Source: Rubrivivax sp.
GTDB lineage: Bacteria; Pseudomonadota; Gammaproteobacteria; Burkholderiales; Burkholderiaceae_C
Direction of reading: 5' to 3'
DNA length: 64,000 nt
Assembly: GCA_020852865.1 (NCBI GenBank)
Contig: JADYZZ010000027.1
Location: 28,264 to 92,263, forward strand
The position numbers and the translations under genes were made by a program. The number at the start of each line of letters is the position of its first letter. Position 1 is the stretch's first letter. Below the pieces are notes generated by a model. It had not been told where the DNA came from. It ran no database searches and worked only from the letters and a program-made list of their open reading frames with translations. This document shows positions 46,538 to 53,975 of this stretch, one piece after another.

Positions 46538-47316
46538 TCCGCGTGCAGGACCTGTCCAAGCGCTTCGTGCAGGGGCGCGGACCCAGGGCGCGCCGGGTGC
46601 AGGCCCTGGACGGGCTGGCCTTCGAGGCGGCCGACGGGCGTATCACGGCACTGCTCGGCCCGAACGGCGCCGGCAAGACGACCGCGCTGCGCGCGATCGC
46701 CGCGCTCGTGGCTCCCGACGCCGGGCGCATCGAGGTCGACGGCATCGACGTCGCGCAGCAGCCGCGCGCCGCACTGGCGCGCATGGGCGTGCTGAGCGAC
46801 GCGCGCGGCCTGTACCCGCGCCTGACGGCGCGCGAGAACATCGTCTACTACGGCAGGCTGCAGGGCCTGACGGCGGCTGCGGCGGCCGCGCGTACCCAGG
46901 CACTGGCCGGCCTGCTCGAGATGCGGCCGCTGCTCGATCGCCGCACCGAGGGCTTCAGCCAGGGCGAGCGCATGAAGACGGCGCTGGCGCGTGCGCTTGT
47001 GCACGACCCGCCGAACATCATCCTCGACGAGCCCACGAACGGCCTGGACGTGCTCGCCACGCGCGCCTTGCGCGCGGCGCTGCGGCGGCTGCGCGACGAC
47101 GAGGGCAAGTGCATCTTGCTGTCGACGCACATCATGCAGGAGGTCGAGCGGCTCGGCGATCAGGTGGTCGTTGTCGCCCACGGTCGCGCGGTGGCCGCGG
47201 ACCCGGTGCCGGCGCTGTGCGAGCGAGCCGGCTGCCGCGACTTCGAGGAGGCCTTCGTGCAGCTGGCGTTCTCGACGCAGGAGCGCGCCGACGCGGCGCG
47301 CGGGCGGGCGGGCTGA
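46534..47316 (+). CDS. ABC transporter ATP-binding protein (NatA-like)
   Basis: ATPase of 260 residues with Walker A GPNGAGKTT, signature FSQGERMKTALARAL, Walker B NIILDEPTNGLD and switch His in LLSTHIM. It pairs with the adjacent permease as a NatAB-type exporter; family members export sodium or other small molecules, so the substrate is uncertain. Its start overlaps the hydrolase stop, and its stop overlaps the permease start. Confidence 0.92.
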   Translation: MIRVQDLSKRFVQGRGPRARRVQALDGLAFEAADGRITALLGPNGAGKTTALRAIAALVAPDAGRIEVDGIDVAQQPRAALARMGVLSDARGLYPRLTARENIVYYGRLQGLTAAAAAARTQALAGLLEMRPLLDRRTEGFSQGERMKTALARALVHDPPNIILDEPTNGLDVLATRALRAALRRLRDDEGKCILLSTHIMQEVERLGDQVVVVAHGRAVAADPVPALCERAGCRDFEEAFVQLAFSTQERADAARGRAG

Positions 47317-48479
47317 TGGGCGGCGTCTGGATCGTCTATCTCAAGGAGCTGGTCGACGCGCTGCGCGACCGGCGCACGCTGGCGACGGTGCTGGCGAGCT
47401 CGGTGGCGATGGGGCCGCTGGTGCTGGCGCTGCTGTCCTCGCTCGTCGATTCGATCGAGAAGCACGCCGAGGCGCGCGTGCTCGTGACGGCCGGGCTCGA
47501 GCGGGCGCCGACGCTGGCCAACTACATCGCGCGCCAGACCTACACGGTGCAGGCCGCGCCCGCGGACTACGAGCAGCAACTGCGCCGCAGCCGGCTCGGC
47601 GATCCGGTGGTGGTGGTGCCGGCCGATTTCGAAGCCGCACTGCAGCGCGGCGAGGCGCCGCTGGTGGAAGTGGTGTCGAGCAGCGCGAACCAGCGGGCCC
47701 AGGCCGGGGCGAGCGCGGCGGTGCGGCTGCTGCGCGGCTTCGCACGCGAGCAGGCGACGCTGCGCATCGCGCTGCGCGGCGTGGCGCCCGAGCTGCTCGA
47801 ACCCCTGCGCGTCGAGGAGCGCGATCTGGCCGACGCCGGCGCGCGCGCGGCGCAGCTCACGCGACTCGTTCCGTTCTTCGTGCTGATGGCCGTGCTTTAC
47901 GGCGCGCTGAACGCGGCGCTGGACAGCACGGCCGGTGAGCGCGAGCGCGGCTCGCTCGAGCCGCTGCTGATGAACCCCGCCGCGCCTTGGGTGCTCGTGC
48001 TCGGCAAGTGGGCGGCGGTGGCCACGGTGGCGATGCTGGTGGCGGTGCTGTCCTGCGCGAGCTTCCTGCCGGGGCAATGGCTGCTGCGCAGCGAGACGCT
48101 GGCCGCGCTGTTCCGCTTCGGGCCGCGCGAGGCGGCCTGGTTCATCGTGATGCTGCTGCCGCTGGCGTTCGCGCTTGCCGCACTGCTGATGGCGGTGGCG
48201 ATCCGCTGCAAGACCGTGAAGGAGGCGCAGGCCAATGCCACGGTCGTGATGCTGGCCGTGTCGATGGTGCCGCTGGCGACGGTGTTCAACCAGCAGGGCG
48301 AGCGGCCCTGGCATCTGTGGGTGCCCGCGCTGGCGCAGACGACGCTGATGGGCCGCGTGCTCGAGGGCGCGGCCGTGCCGGCGCCGGACTGGCTGGCCGC
48401 ACTCGCGAGCAGTCTTGCGCTGGCGGCGCTGGCGCTCGGCTATGTGGCGCGGCGGCTGCGCCGCGCGGCGGTGCAGTAG
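47316..48479 (+). CDS. ABC transporter permease (NatB-like)
   Basis: Membrane protein of 387 residues. TM1 near the N-terminus (TVLASSVAMGPLVLALLSSLV) is followed by a ~150-residue extracytoplasmic domain and five more helices, including FFVLMAVLYGALNAALDSTAGERERGSLEPLLMNP, which is the ABC-2/NatB signature. It is cotranslated with the ATPase upstream. The operon hydrolase-natA-natB may serve one process, but I see no direct link. Confidence 0.88.
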   Translation: MGGVWIVYLKELVDALRDRRTLATVLASSVAMGPLVLALLSSLVDSIEKHAEARVLVTAGLERAPTLANYIARQTYTVQAAPADYEQQLRRSRLGDPVVVVPADFEAALQRGEAPLVEVVSSSANQRAQAGASAAVRLLRGFAREQATLRIALRGVAPELLEPLRVEERDLADAGARAAQLTRLVPFFVLMAVLYGALNAALDSTAGERERGSLEPLLMNPAAPWVLVLGKWAAVATVAMLVAVLSCASFLPGQWLLRSETLAALFRFGPREAAWFIVMLLPLAFALAALLMAVAIRCKTVKEAQANATVVMLAVSMVPLATVFNQQGERPWHLWVPALAQTTLMGRVLEGAAVPAPDWLAALASSLALAALALGYVARRLRRAAVQ

Positions 48480-48566
48480 CAAACGCCCCGCCCGTGCGCC
48501 GGCCGGGCGCGTCACTCCCGGACGAACGCGGCCCTGCCGCTTTGCCGGATCGCCGTGCGCGGGGTG

Positions 48567-48589
48567 CGGGCCGGGCGCGGCCCGGCCCG
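48567..48589. terminator. hairpin between convergent NatB-like gene and 48597 gene
   Basis: CGGGCCGGGC, GCG, GCCCGGCCCG: a perfect 10-bp stem with a 3-base loop, eight bases beyond the stop of the minus-strand gene. It is likely a terminator for that gene and perhaps for both. Confidence 0.5.
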
Positions 48590-48596
48590 GGGGCGT

Positions 48597-49010
48597 TCAG
48601 TGCGTCAGGCCGCAGATGGCGCGCCGCACCTCGTGCTGCCAGGGCAGCGCGCGCACGAAGGCGTTCAGGTAGCGCGCCGCCGCGTGCGCGGTCAGCACTT
48701 CGCCTTCATCGCCCAGCAGCCGCAGATTGGTGATGACGGACATCGGGTCGGCCATCGCCACCACGCCCTGCCCGACCTGCACCCAGTCCCAGGCCATGCC
48801 GGCGGCGCCTTCGTCCGCCCGCCCCGCCCACACGGTCTGGCCCGCGGTCGGCTCGCAGGCGTTGCCGACGAAGGTGATGCGCGTGTCGAGGTGGCGAAAG
48901 CGCACGCGCGCAGCGGCGTCAGGCTGCCACAATAGCGGCGGCCAGGCACGCAGCGCCCAGGGCATGACGGGGGGGGTGGCAGCAGGGGGCTCGAGTGTCG
49001 TGTGCAGCAT
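48597..49010 (-). CDS. hypothetical protein divergent from the LuxR regulator
   Basis: Protein of 137 residues, acid-rich and Trp-containing, without signal peptide or membrane helix. Segments include VRFRHLDTRITFVGNACEPTAGQTVW and MADPMSVITNLRLLGDEGEVLTAHAAARYLNAFVRALPW. I do not recognise the family. It shares the 81-base divergent gap and its lux-box-like site with luxR. The start is uncertain: ATG 49010 was used, but in-frame ATG 49028 and later ATGs exist. Its role in the peptide system is open. Confidence 0.6.
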   Translation of the reverse strand: MLHTTLEPPAATPPVMPWALRAWPPLLWQPDAAARVRFRHLDTRITFVGNACEPTAGQTVWAGRADEGAAGMAWDWVQVGQGVVAMADPMSVITNLRLLGDEGEVLTAHAAARYLNAFVRALPWQHEVRRAICGLTH

Positions 49011-49046
49011 GCCGCTATGTTTGGGCAATCTGGCCTGGCTCGGAAA

Positions 49047-49062
49047 CTGTCAAACCTTGCAG
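49047..49062. promoter_or_regulatory. lux-box-like site in the luxR divergent promoter
   Basis: CTGTCAAACCTTGCAG fits CT-N12-AG of LuxR-family sites, as an imperfect inverted repeat. It shares CTGTCA.A..T..CAG with the better site at 49856. It lies 30 bases before luxR and 37 before the divergent gene. A C4/G4 hairpin (49066-49080) lies between it and the luxR ribosome site. Confidence 0.55.
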
Positions 49063-49091
49063 GCCCCCCTTGGTTAGGGGTGCGGAGGCCG

Positions 49092-49805
49092 ATGCTCCCT
49101 GGTGGCTATGCCGAAGTGCTCGAGGCGCGGACGCGTGACGAGTTCCGCAGCGAGGTCGTGCGCTTCACGCAGAGGCTCGGCTTCCAGACGGTCTCGGCAC
49201 TGACGGTGATCGACCGCACGCCCGGGCGCAGCGAGTTCATCGCGGTCGACAACACGCCGCCCGGATTCGCCGAGGTCTACGCGAACCCGGCGCTCGGACG
49301 GCGCGACCCGGTGATGCAGCATTGCCGGCGCCAGACGGTGCCGATCATCTGGAACCAGCAGACCTACCTGAGCCACGACGCGGGCGAGCTGTGGGAGCAG
49401 CAGGCCCGCTTCGGCTACCGCACCGGCATCGCGATGGCGCTGCACATGCCCGAGGGCCGGCACTTCATCCTGGGCGTCGACCGCGACCACCCGCTGCCCG
49501 ACGATCGCGACGAGCTGCAGCGCGTCGTGGCCGACCTGCAGCTGTTCGCCGTCGTCGCGCAGGACGCGGCGATGCGCCTGCTGGTGCCCGTGGCGCAGCA
49601 GCCCGAGCGGCCGGCGCTGACGCCGCGCGAGCTCGAGGCGCTGCGCTGGACGATGGAGGGCAAGACGGCCTGGGAGGTGGGCGCCGTGATGGGCATCACC
49701 GAGCGTACCGCCAACCTGCACGTCAACTCGGCTGCGCACAAGCTCGGCTGCGCCAACAAGCACCAGGCAGTGCTCAAGGCGCTGAGGCTCGGACTGATCC
49801 ACTGA
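49092..49805 (+). CDS. LuxR-family autoinducer-binding transcriptional regulator (LuxR solo)
   Basis: Regulator of 237 residues. The N-terminal autoinducer domain holds most AHL-pocket residues: Tyr63, Asp72-Pro73 (RRDPVMQH), Trp87 (IIWNQQ) and Gly112. The usual first Trp (TraR Trp57) is Phe59. The C-terminal GerE HTH is LTPRELEALRWTMEGKTAWEVGAVMGITERTANLHVNSAAHKL. No luxI synthase is in the window. ATG 49092 has GCGGAGG upstream; longer in-frame starts lack a site. It is placed to control itself and the peptide gene 141 bases downstream. Confidence 0.92.
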   Translation: MLPGGYAEVLEARTRDEFRSEVVRFTQRLGFQTVSALTVIDRTPGRSEFIAVDNTPPGFAEVYANPALGRRDPVMQHCRRQTVPIIWNQQTYLSHDAGELWEQQARFGYRTGIAMALHMPEGRHFILGVDRDHPLPDDRDELQRVVADLQLFAVVAQDAAMRLLVPVAQQPERPALTPRELEALRWTMEGKTAWEVGAVMGITERTANLHVNSAAHKLGCANKHQAVLKALRLGLIH

Positions 49806-49855
49806 CGCTGCTGCGCGGAACCGGCCGCGGCGCGCCGCGCAGGCGTGTGCGCACC

Positions 49856-49871
49856 CTGTCAGAGATGACAG
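49856..49871 (+). promoter_or_regulatory. lux box upstream of the peptide gene
   Basis: CTGTCAGAGATGACAG is a perfect 6-bp inverted repeat with a 4-base spacer and fits CT-N12-AG. It ends 74 bases before the peptide ATG. If it sits at -42, transcription would start near 49905, giving a ~40-base leader. Confidence 0.65.
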
Positions 49872-49945
49872 TACAACTCGGGCAGCATGGCTGCTCCAAT
49901 GACCCCGTTCGTGCATTCGTGCGCGGTCCACGCAGAGGAGGCTCC

Positions 49946-50137
49946 ATGCAGCGCGAAACCACCACCCGTCCCGTTTCTACCCCGCCCGTGCGGCCGCAGC
50001 AGGCAAGGCAAGGCGGCAAGCCCGTGCCGCTGGACCCGAAGGATCTGCTGGCTGTTTCCGGCGGCCTGCCCAAGGGAACCTGGGCGGCAGCCGCCGGCTG
50101 CGACGACCCTTCGCTCCTGCCCAAGGGCACCTGGTGA
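49946..50137 (+). CDS. double-glycine-leader exported peptide with two LPKGTW motifs
   Basis: Precursor of 63 residues. Residues 29-40 (LDPKDLLAVSGG) fit the LSxxELxxIxGG leader of C39-processed peptides: Leu29, Asp33, Leu34, Val37, Gly39-Gly40. Cleavage after Gly40 would release a 23-residue core that starts LPKGTW, continues AAAAGCDDPSL and ends with a second LPKGTW, with one Cys. GAGGAGG is 8 bases before the ATG. The HlyD-like and C39 ABC transporter genes follow. It could be a bacteriocin or a signal; I know no family with this core. Confidence 0.8.
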   Translation: MQRETTTRPVSTPPVRPQQARQGGKPVPLDPKDLLAVSGGLPKGTWAAAAGCDDPSLLPKGTW

Positions 50138-50152
50138 TGTGTCGGTAGCTCC

Positions 50153-50199
50153 GGCCGCGCGAAGCCGCGGCCCCCTGCACCGGCTTCGTGCGTGCAGGG
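50153..50199. terminator. two adjacent hairpins between peptide and exporter genes
   Basis: GGCCGCG/CGCGGCC with a 6-base loop (50153-50172), then CCCTGCAC/GTGCAGGG with an 11-base loop (50173-50199). They start 16 bases after the peptide stop. They could act as an attenuator or 3' stabiliser, letting more peptide mRNA than exporter mRNA be made. Confidence 0.5.
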
Positions 50200-50293
50200 C
50201 GGTCGCATCGCCGGCTGGCCGGCTCGTCTTCGCGCACGCCGGAACGTGCTTTCTGCGTCGCCCGCACGATGCGGGCGGCGCCGGCCTCGTGCC

Positions 50294-51574
50294 ATGGTGA
50301 GAGCCCGTTCGCTGTTCCGGCCCGAGGCGCTGGAGGCGCAGACGCAGCCCTGGCTGGGCCGTGTCCAGCTCGTGCGGCCGCTTTCGTTGAGCGTCGTCAC
50401 GGCGGGCGTGCTGCTGGCGCTGGTCGCGGTCGGCGTCTTCCTGTGCGTCGCTCAGTACACGCGGCGCACCACGGCGCCCGGTGTGCTGGTCCCCGACGGC
50501 GGTCTGATCCGCCTCGTGCCGACCGCTGCCGGAACCGTGCTCGAGCGCCGTGTGCGCGAGGGCCAGACGGTGCACAGCGGCGACGTGCTGTTCGTGCTGG
50601 CGCTCGAGCGCACGCAACTGGCCGACGCCGACGAAGCGCAGGTGCGGCGCAGCCTGGAGGAGCGCGGGCGCAGTCTGGCCGAGGCGGCGCGACAGCAGCA
50701 GGCGCTGGCCGGCGCTCGGCGGGCGGCGCTCGAGCGCCGCCTGGCCGCGCTCGACCGCGAGGCGAGCCAGCTCGACGCCGAAACGGCGTTGCAGCGCCAG
50801 CGTCGCGCGCTGGCCGAGGACGCCTTGGCCAGGCTGCGCTCGCTGCAGGCCGAGCAGTTCGTTTCGGAGGCGCAGGTGCAGACCAGGAGCGAGGAGCTGC
50901 TGGGCCTGCGCGCCGCCGAGCAGGCGCTGGCGCGGCAGCGCGCCGGGCTCGAGCGCGAGCGCGCCGAGCTCGAAGGCGAGCGCCAGGCGTTGCCGCTGCT
51001 GGCCGACAGCGTTGCCGGCGGCATCTCGCGCGATCTGGCGCAGCTGCGGCGTGAGAGCGCCGAGCAGCAAGGCGAGCGCCGACTCGTCGTGCGCGCGCCT
51101 CGGTCGGGCACGGTGAGTGCCGTGCTGGCCGAGCCGGGGCAATCGGTGTCGCCTTCGTCGGCGCTGGCCAGCCTGGTGCCGGCCGGCGCGACCCTGCAGG
51201 CCCAGCTCTATGCACCGTCGAGCGCGGTGGGGTTCGTGCGCCCGGGCATGCCCGCACAGCTGCGCTTCGAAGCCTTCCCGTTCCAGCGCTACGGTCATTG
51301 GCCGGCGCATGTGGTCGATGTCTCGCGCGTGCCGCTGGCGCCGAGCGAGCTCGCCGCACTGGCGTTGCCGGCGACGGCCGCGGCGGCGGGCGGCACCGGC
51401 GAGCCGCTCTTTCGCATCACGCTTGCGCTGGATGCGCGGCCCGACGCGCAGGCCTTGCCGCTGGGTGCCGGCATGCGCCTCGCTGCCGACTTGCTGCTCG
51501 AGCGGCGCCGGCTGATCGAGTGGCTGTTCGAACCGCTGCTGGCCTGGCGCGGCCGCGGCGCGGTGGGCGCCTGA
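50294..51574 (+). CDS. HlyD family secretion periplasmic adaptor
   Basis: Membrane-fusion protein of 426 residues. TM helix at about 30-52 (LSLSVVTAGVLLALVAVGVFLCV), a half-lipoyl beta-barrel (GLIRLVPTAAGTVLERRVREGQTVHSGDVLFVL), then a ~150-residue coiled-coil hairpin rich in Arg/Glu/Leu. The second lipoyl half is RRLVVRAPRSGTVSAVLAEPGQSV. It should connect the ABC transporter to an outer-membrane channel (TolC type, not in the window). The ATG was chosen at the start of the membrane-proximal conserved part. Its stop overlaps the ABC gene start. Confidence 0.9.
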   Translation: MVRARSLFRPEALEAQTQPWLGRVQLVRPLSLSVVTAGVLLALVAVGVFLCVAQYTRRTTAPGVLVPDGGLIRLVPTAAGTVLERRVREGQTVHSGDVLFVLALERTQLADADEAQVRRSLEERGRSLAEAARQQQALAGARRAALERRLAALDREASQLDAETALQRQRRALAEDALARLRSLQAEQFVSEAQVQTRSEELLGLRAAEQALARQRAGLERERAELEGERQALPLLADSVAGGISRDLAQLRRESAEQQGERRLVVRAPRSGTVSAVLAEPGQSVSPSSALASLVPAGATLQAQLYAPSSAVGFVRPGMPAQLRFEAFPFQRYGHWPAHVVDVSRVPLAPSELAALALPATAAAAGGTGEPLFRITLALDARPDAQALPLGAGMRLAADLLLERRRLIEWLFEPLLAWRGRGAVGA

Positions 51575-53706
51575 TGAGCCTGGCCGATGCGCTGCACCTG
51601 GGGCTGGGGCGCGGCCGCGTGCCGCTCGTGCTGCAGACGGAAGCGGCCGAGTGCGGCCTGGCCTGCCTGGCGATGGTGGCCGGCGCGTACGGCCTGGACA
51701 CCGATCTGCCGACGCTGCGCAAGCGCTTTTCGCTGTCGATCAAGGGCGTCACGCTCGTCGACCTGGTGCGCATGGCCGAGGCCCTGAGCCTGGTGCCGCG
51801 CGCGCTGCGCGCCGAACTCGACGAGATCGAGCAGCTGCAGCGCCCCTGCATCGTGCACTGGGACATGAACCATTTCGTCGTGCTGGTGGGCGTGCGGCGC
51901 GGGATGATCGTCATCCACGATCCGGCGCGCGGCCTGCGTCGCCTCAGGCGCGAGGAGTTCTCGCGCCACTTCACGGGCGTCGCACTCGAACTGCAGCCGG
52001 CTCCTGGGTTCGTACCCAGCGTGCAGCGCCAGAGCATCACGCTCGGCCAGCTCGTCGGCCCGGTGAGCGGCTGGCGGCGCTCGCTCGCGCAGGTCCTCCT
52101 GCTCGCACTTGCGCTCGAGGCTTTCGTGCTGCTCGGTCCGTTCCTGATGCAGTGGGTGGTCGACGGTGTCGTCGTCAGCGCCGACCGCGACTTGCTGCTG
52201 ACGCTGGTCGTGGGCTTCGCGCTGCTCGTCGGCCTGCAGGTCGCGACGGCCGCCGCGCGCTCGTGGGCCGTGCTCGTGATGTCCGCCACGCTCAACCTGC
52301 AGTGGCTGGTGAACGTGTTCGTGCATCTGCTGCGGCTGCCGGTGGCCTGGTTCGAGAAGCGCCATGTCGGCGACATCTGGTCGCGCTTCGGTGCCGTGCA
52401 GCACATCCAGCGCACGCTGACGACCAGTTTCGTCGAGGCGCTGCTCGATGGCACGCTGGTGCTGCTGACGCTGACGATGATGCTCGCCTACAGCGCGCTG
52501 CTGAGCGTGGTGGCGCTGGCTGCGGTGGCGGCCTACGGCGCGCTGCGCTGGGCCTTCTTCCGCCCGTTGCGCGAGGCCGCGGAAGAGGCGCTGGTGTTCG
52601 AGGCCAGGCAGTCGAGCCACTTCCTCGAGTCGCTGCGCGGCGTGCAGGCGATCAAGCTGTTCGGCGCGCAGGCCGAGCGCAGTTCGCGCTTTGCCAGCCT
52701 GGTGGTCGACACGATGAACGCCAACATCGCGACGCGGCGGCTCGAGCTGCTGTTCTCGGTGCTGCACCGTGGCCTGTTCGGGCTCGAACGGGTGGCGGTC
52801 ATCGGGCTCGGCGCGCTGCTCGTGCTCGAGGGACGCTTCAGCGTGGGCATGCTGTTCGCGTTCTTCGCCTGGAAGGAGACTTTCGCTCAGCGTGTGAGTT
52901 CGCTCGTCGACAAGGCGGCAGAGCTGAGGATGCTCGGTCTGCACGGCGAGCGGCTGGCCGACATCGTGCTCGCCGCGCCCGAGGCCGACGCCGGCACGGG
53001 CGCGCCCATCACGACGTCGCCGCGCATCGAGTTGCGCGACGTGCGCTTTCACTACGCCGACGGCGAGCCCGAGGTGCTGGCCGGCGTGAACCTCGTCATC
53101 GAGCCGGGCGAGTCGGTGGCGATCGTCGGGCCTTCGGGCTGCGGCAAGACGACGCTCCTGAAGGTCCTGCTCGGCATCCACGCCCCCACCGGCGGTGAGG
53201 TGCTGATCGGCGGCGAACCGCTGGCGCGCCGCGGAGCGCGCGCCTGGCGCGCCGCGGTGGGCGCCGTGATGCAGGACGAGCCGCTGTTCTCGGGCTCGCT
53301 CGCCGACAACATCGCCTTCTTCGAGGCGGCGCCGGATCGCGCGCGCATCGAGCACTGCGCGCGGCTGGCCGCGGTGCACGAGGAGATCGAGGCCATGCCG
53401 ATGGGCTACGAGACGCTGATCGGCGACATGGGCACGGCGCTGTCGGGCGGGCAGCGCCAGCGTGTGCTGCTGGCGCGCGCCCTGTACCGCGAGCCGGCGG
53501 TGCTGCTGCTGGACGAGGCGACGAGCTCGCTCGACCTCGAGCGCGAGCGCGCCGTCAACCAGGCGATCAAGCAGCTCGCGCTGACGCGCATCGTCGTCGC
53601 CCATCGGCCCGAGACCATCGCCAGCGCCAGCCGCGTCGTCTCGTTGCACGACGGACGCATCGCACAGGACCTGCGCTCCGTGCCGACGCACGCGCCGATG
53701 CACTAG
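51574..53706 (+). CDS. C39 peptidase-containing ABC transporter (bacteriocin/peptide exporter)
   Basis: Bifunctional transporter of 710 residues that cleaves double-glycine leaders and exports the core. The C39 domain has Gln21, Cys27 (QTEAAECG), His100 (DMNHFVVL) and Asp116 (IHDPARG), a full active site. Six membrane helices follow. The ABC domain has Walker A GPSGCGKTT, signature [15 protein letters not shown] and Walker B VLLLDEATSSLD. It is overlapped with the HlyD-like gene (TGATGA), and its stop lies inside a long inverted repeat. Confidence 0.95.
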   Translation: MSLADALHLGLGRGRVPLVLQTEAAECGLACLAMVAGAYGLDTDLPTLRKRFSLSIKGVTLVDLVRMAEALSLVPRALRAELDEIEQLQRPCIVHWDMNHFVVLVGVRRGMIVIHDPARGLRRLRREEFSRHFTGVALELQPAPGFVPSVQRQSITLGQLVGPVSGWRRSLAQVLLLALALEAFVLLGPFLMQWVVDGVVVSADRDLLLTLVVGFALLVGLQVATAAARSWAVLVMSATLNLQWLVNVFVHLLRLPVAWFEKRHVGDIWSRFGAVQHIQRTLTTSFVEALLDGTLVLLTLTMMLAYSALLSVVALAAVAAYGALRWAFFRPLREAAEEALVFEARQSSHFLESLRGVQAIKLFGAQAERSSRFASLVVDTMNANIATRRLELLFSVLHRGLFGLERVAVIGLGALLVLEGRFSVGMLFAFFAWKETFAQRVSSLVDKAAELRMLGLHGERLADIVLAAPEADAGTGAPITTSPRIELRDVRFHYADGEPEVLAGVNLVIEPGESVAIVGPSGCGKTTLLKVLLGIHAPTGGEVLIGGEPLARRGARAWRAAVGAVMQDEPLFSGSLADNIAFFEAAPDRARIEHCARLAAVHEEIEAMPMGYETLIGDMGTALSGGQRQRVLLARALYREPAVLLLDEATSSLDLERERAVNQAIKQLALTRIVVAHRPETIASASRVVSLHDGRIAQDLRSVPTHAPMH

Positions 53707-53758
53707 GAGCGTGGGCGGCAGAGATCCGGGGCTGGATTTCTGCCGCCCACGCTCCTAG
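53703..53758. repeat. 25-bp REP-like inverted repeat at the exporter stop
   Basis: Arms at 53703-53722 and 53739-53758 are perfect 20-bp inverted copies (left arm begins CTAGGAGCGTGGGCGG). The stem continues inward with one G-T pair and ATCC/GGAT, to 25 bp with a 6-base loop. The TAG stop of the ABC gene lies in the left arm. The TAGGAGCG head resembles REP elements of Pseudomonas. A 16-base part of the arm recurs at 58896-58911 beside argC. Confidence 0.85.
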
Positions 53759-53780
53759 CCGCGGGCGCGGGCGTTCCCGG

Positions 53781-53975
53781 TCACGGTCTTTTCATCGGAC
53801 AACTGCTGAACCCGAACAGGCGGTAGGCCGGACACCAGCCGAAGGCGGCGGTGGCCAGCGGGACGATGCCGATCCAGCCCCACAGGCCGACCGTGCCGGT
53901 CAAGGCGAGGACGACAAGGGCGGCGCCGATCACGGCACGGAGGATGCGGTCGAGGCCGCCGACGTTGGCATTCAT
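53781..53975 (-). CDS. DUF2892 (YgaP-like) small membrane protein
   Basis: Protein of 64 residues, MNANVGGLDRILRAVIGAALVVLALTG, with two helices and the conserved ending GWCPAYRLFGFSSCP. Small DUF2892 proteins have two membrane helices and are often fused to or near rhodanese-type sulfur-transfer proteins. ATG 53975 has GGAC upstream. It converges with the ABC exporter. Confidence 0.85.
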   Translation of the reverse strand: MNANVGGLDRILRAVIGAALVVLALTGTVGLWGWIGIVPLATAAFGWCPAYRLFGFSSCPMKRP

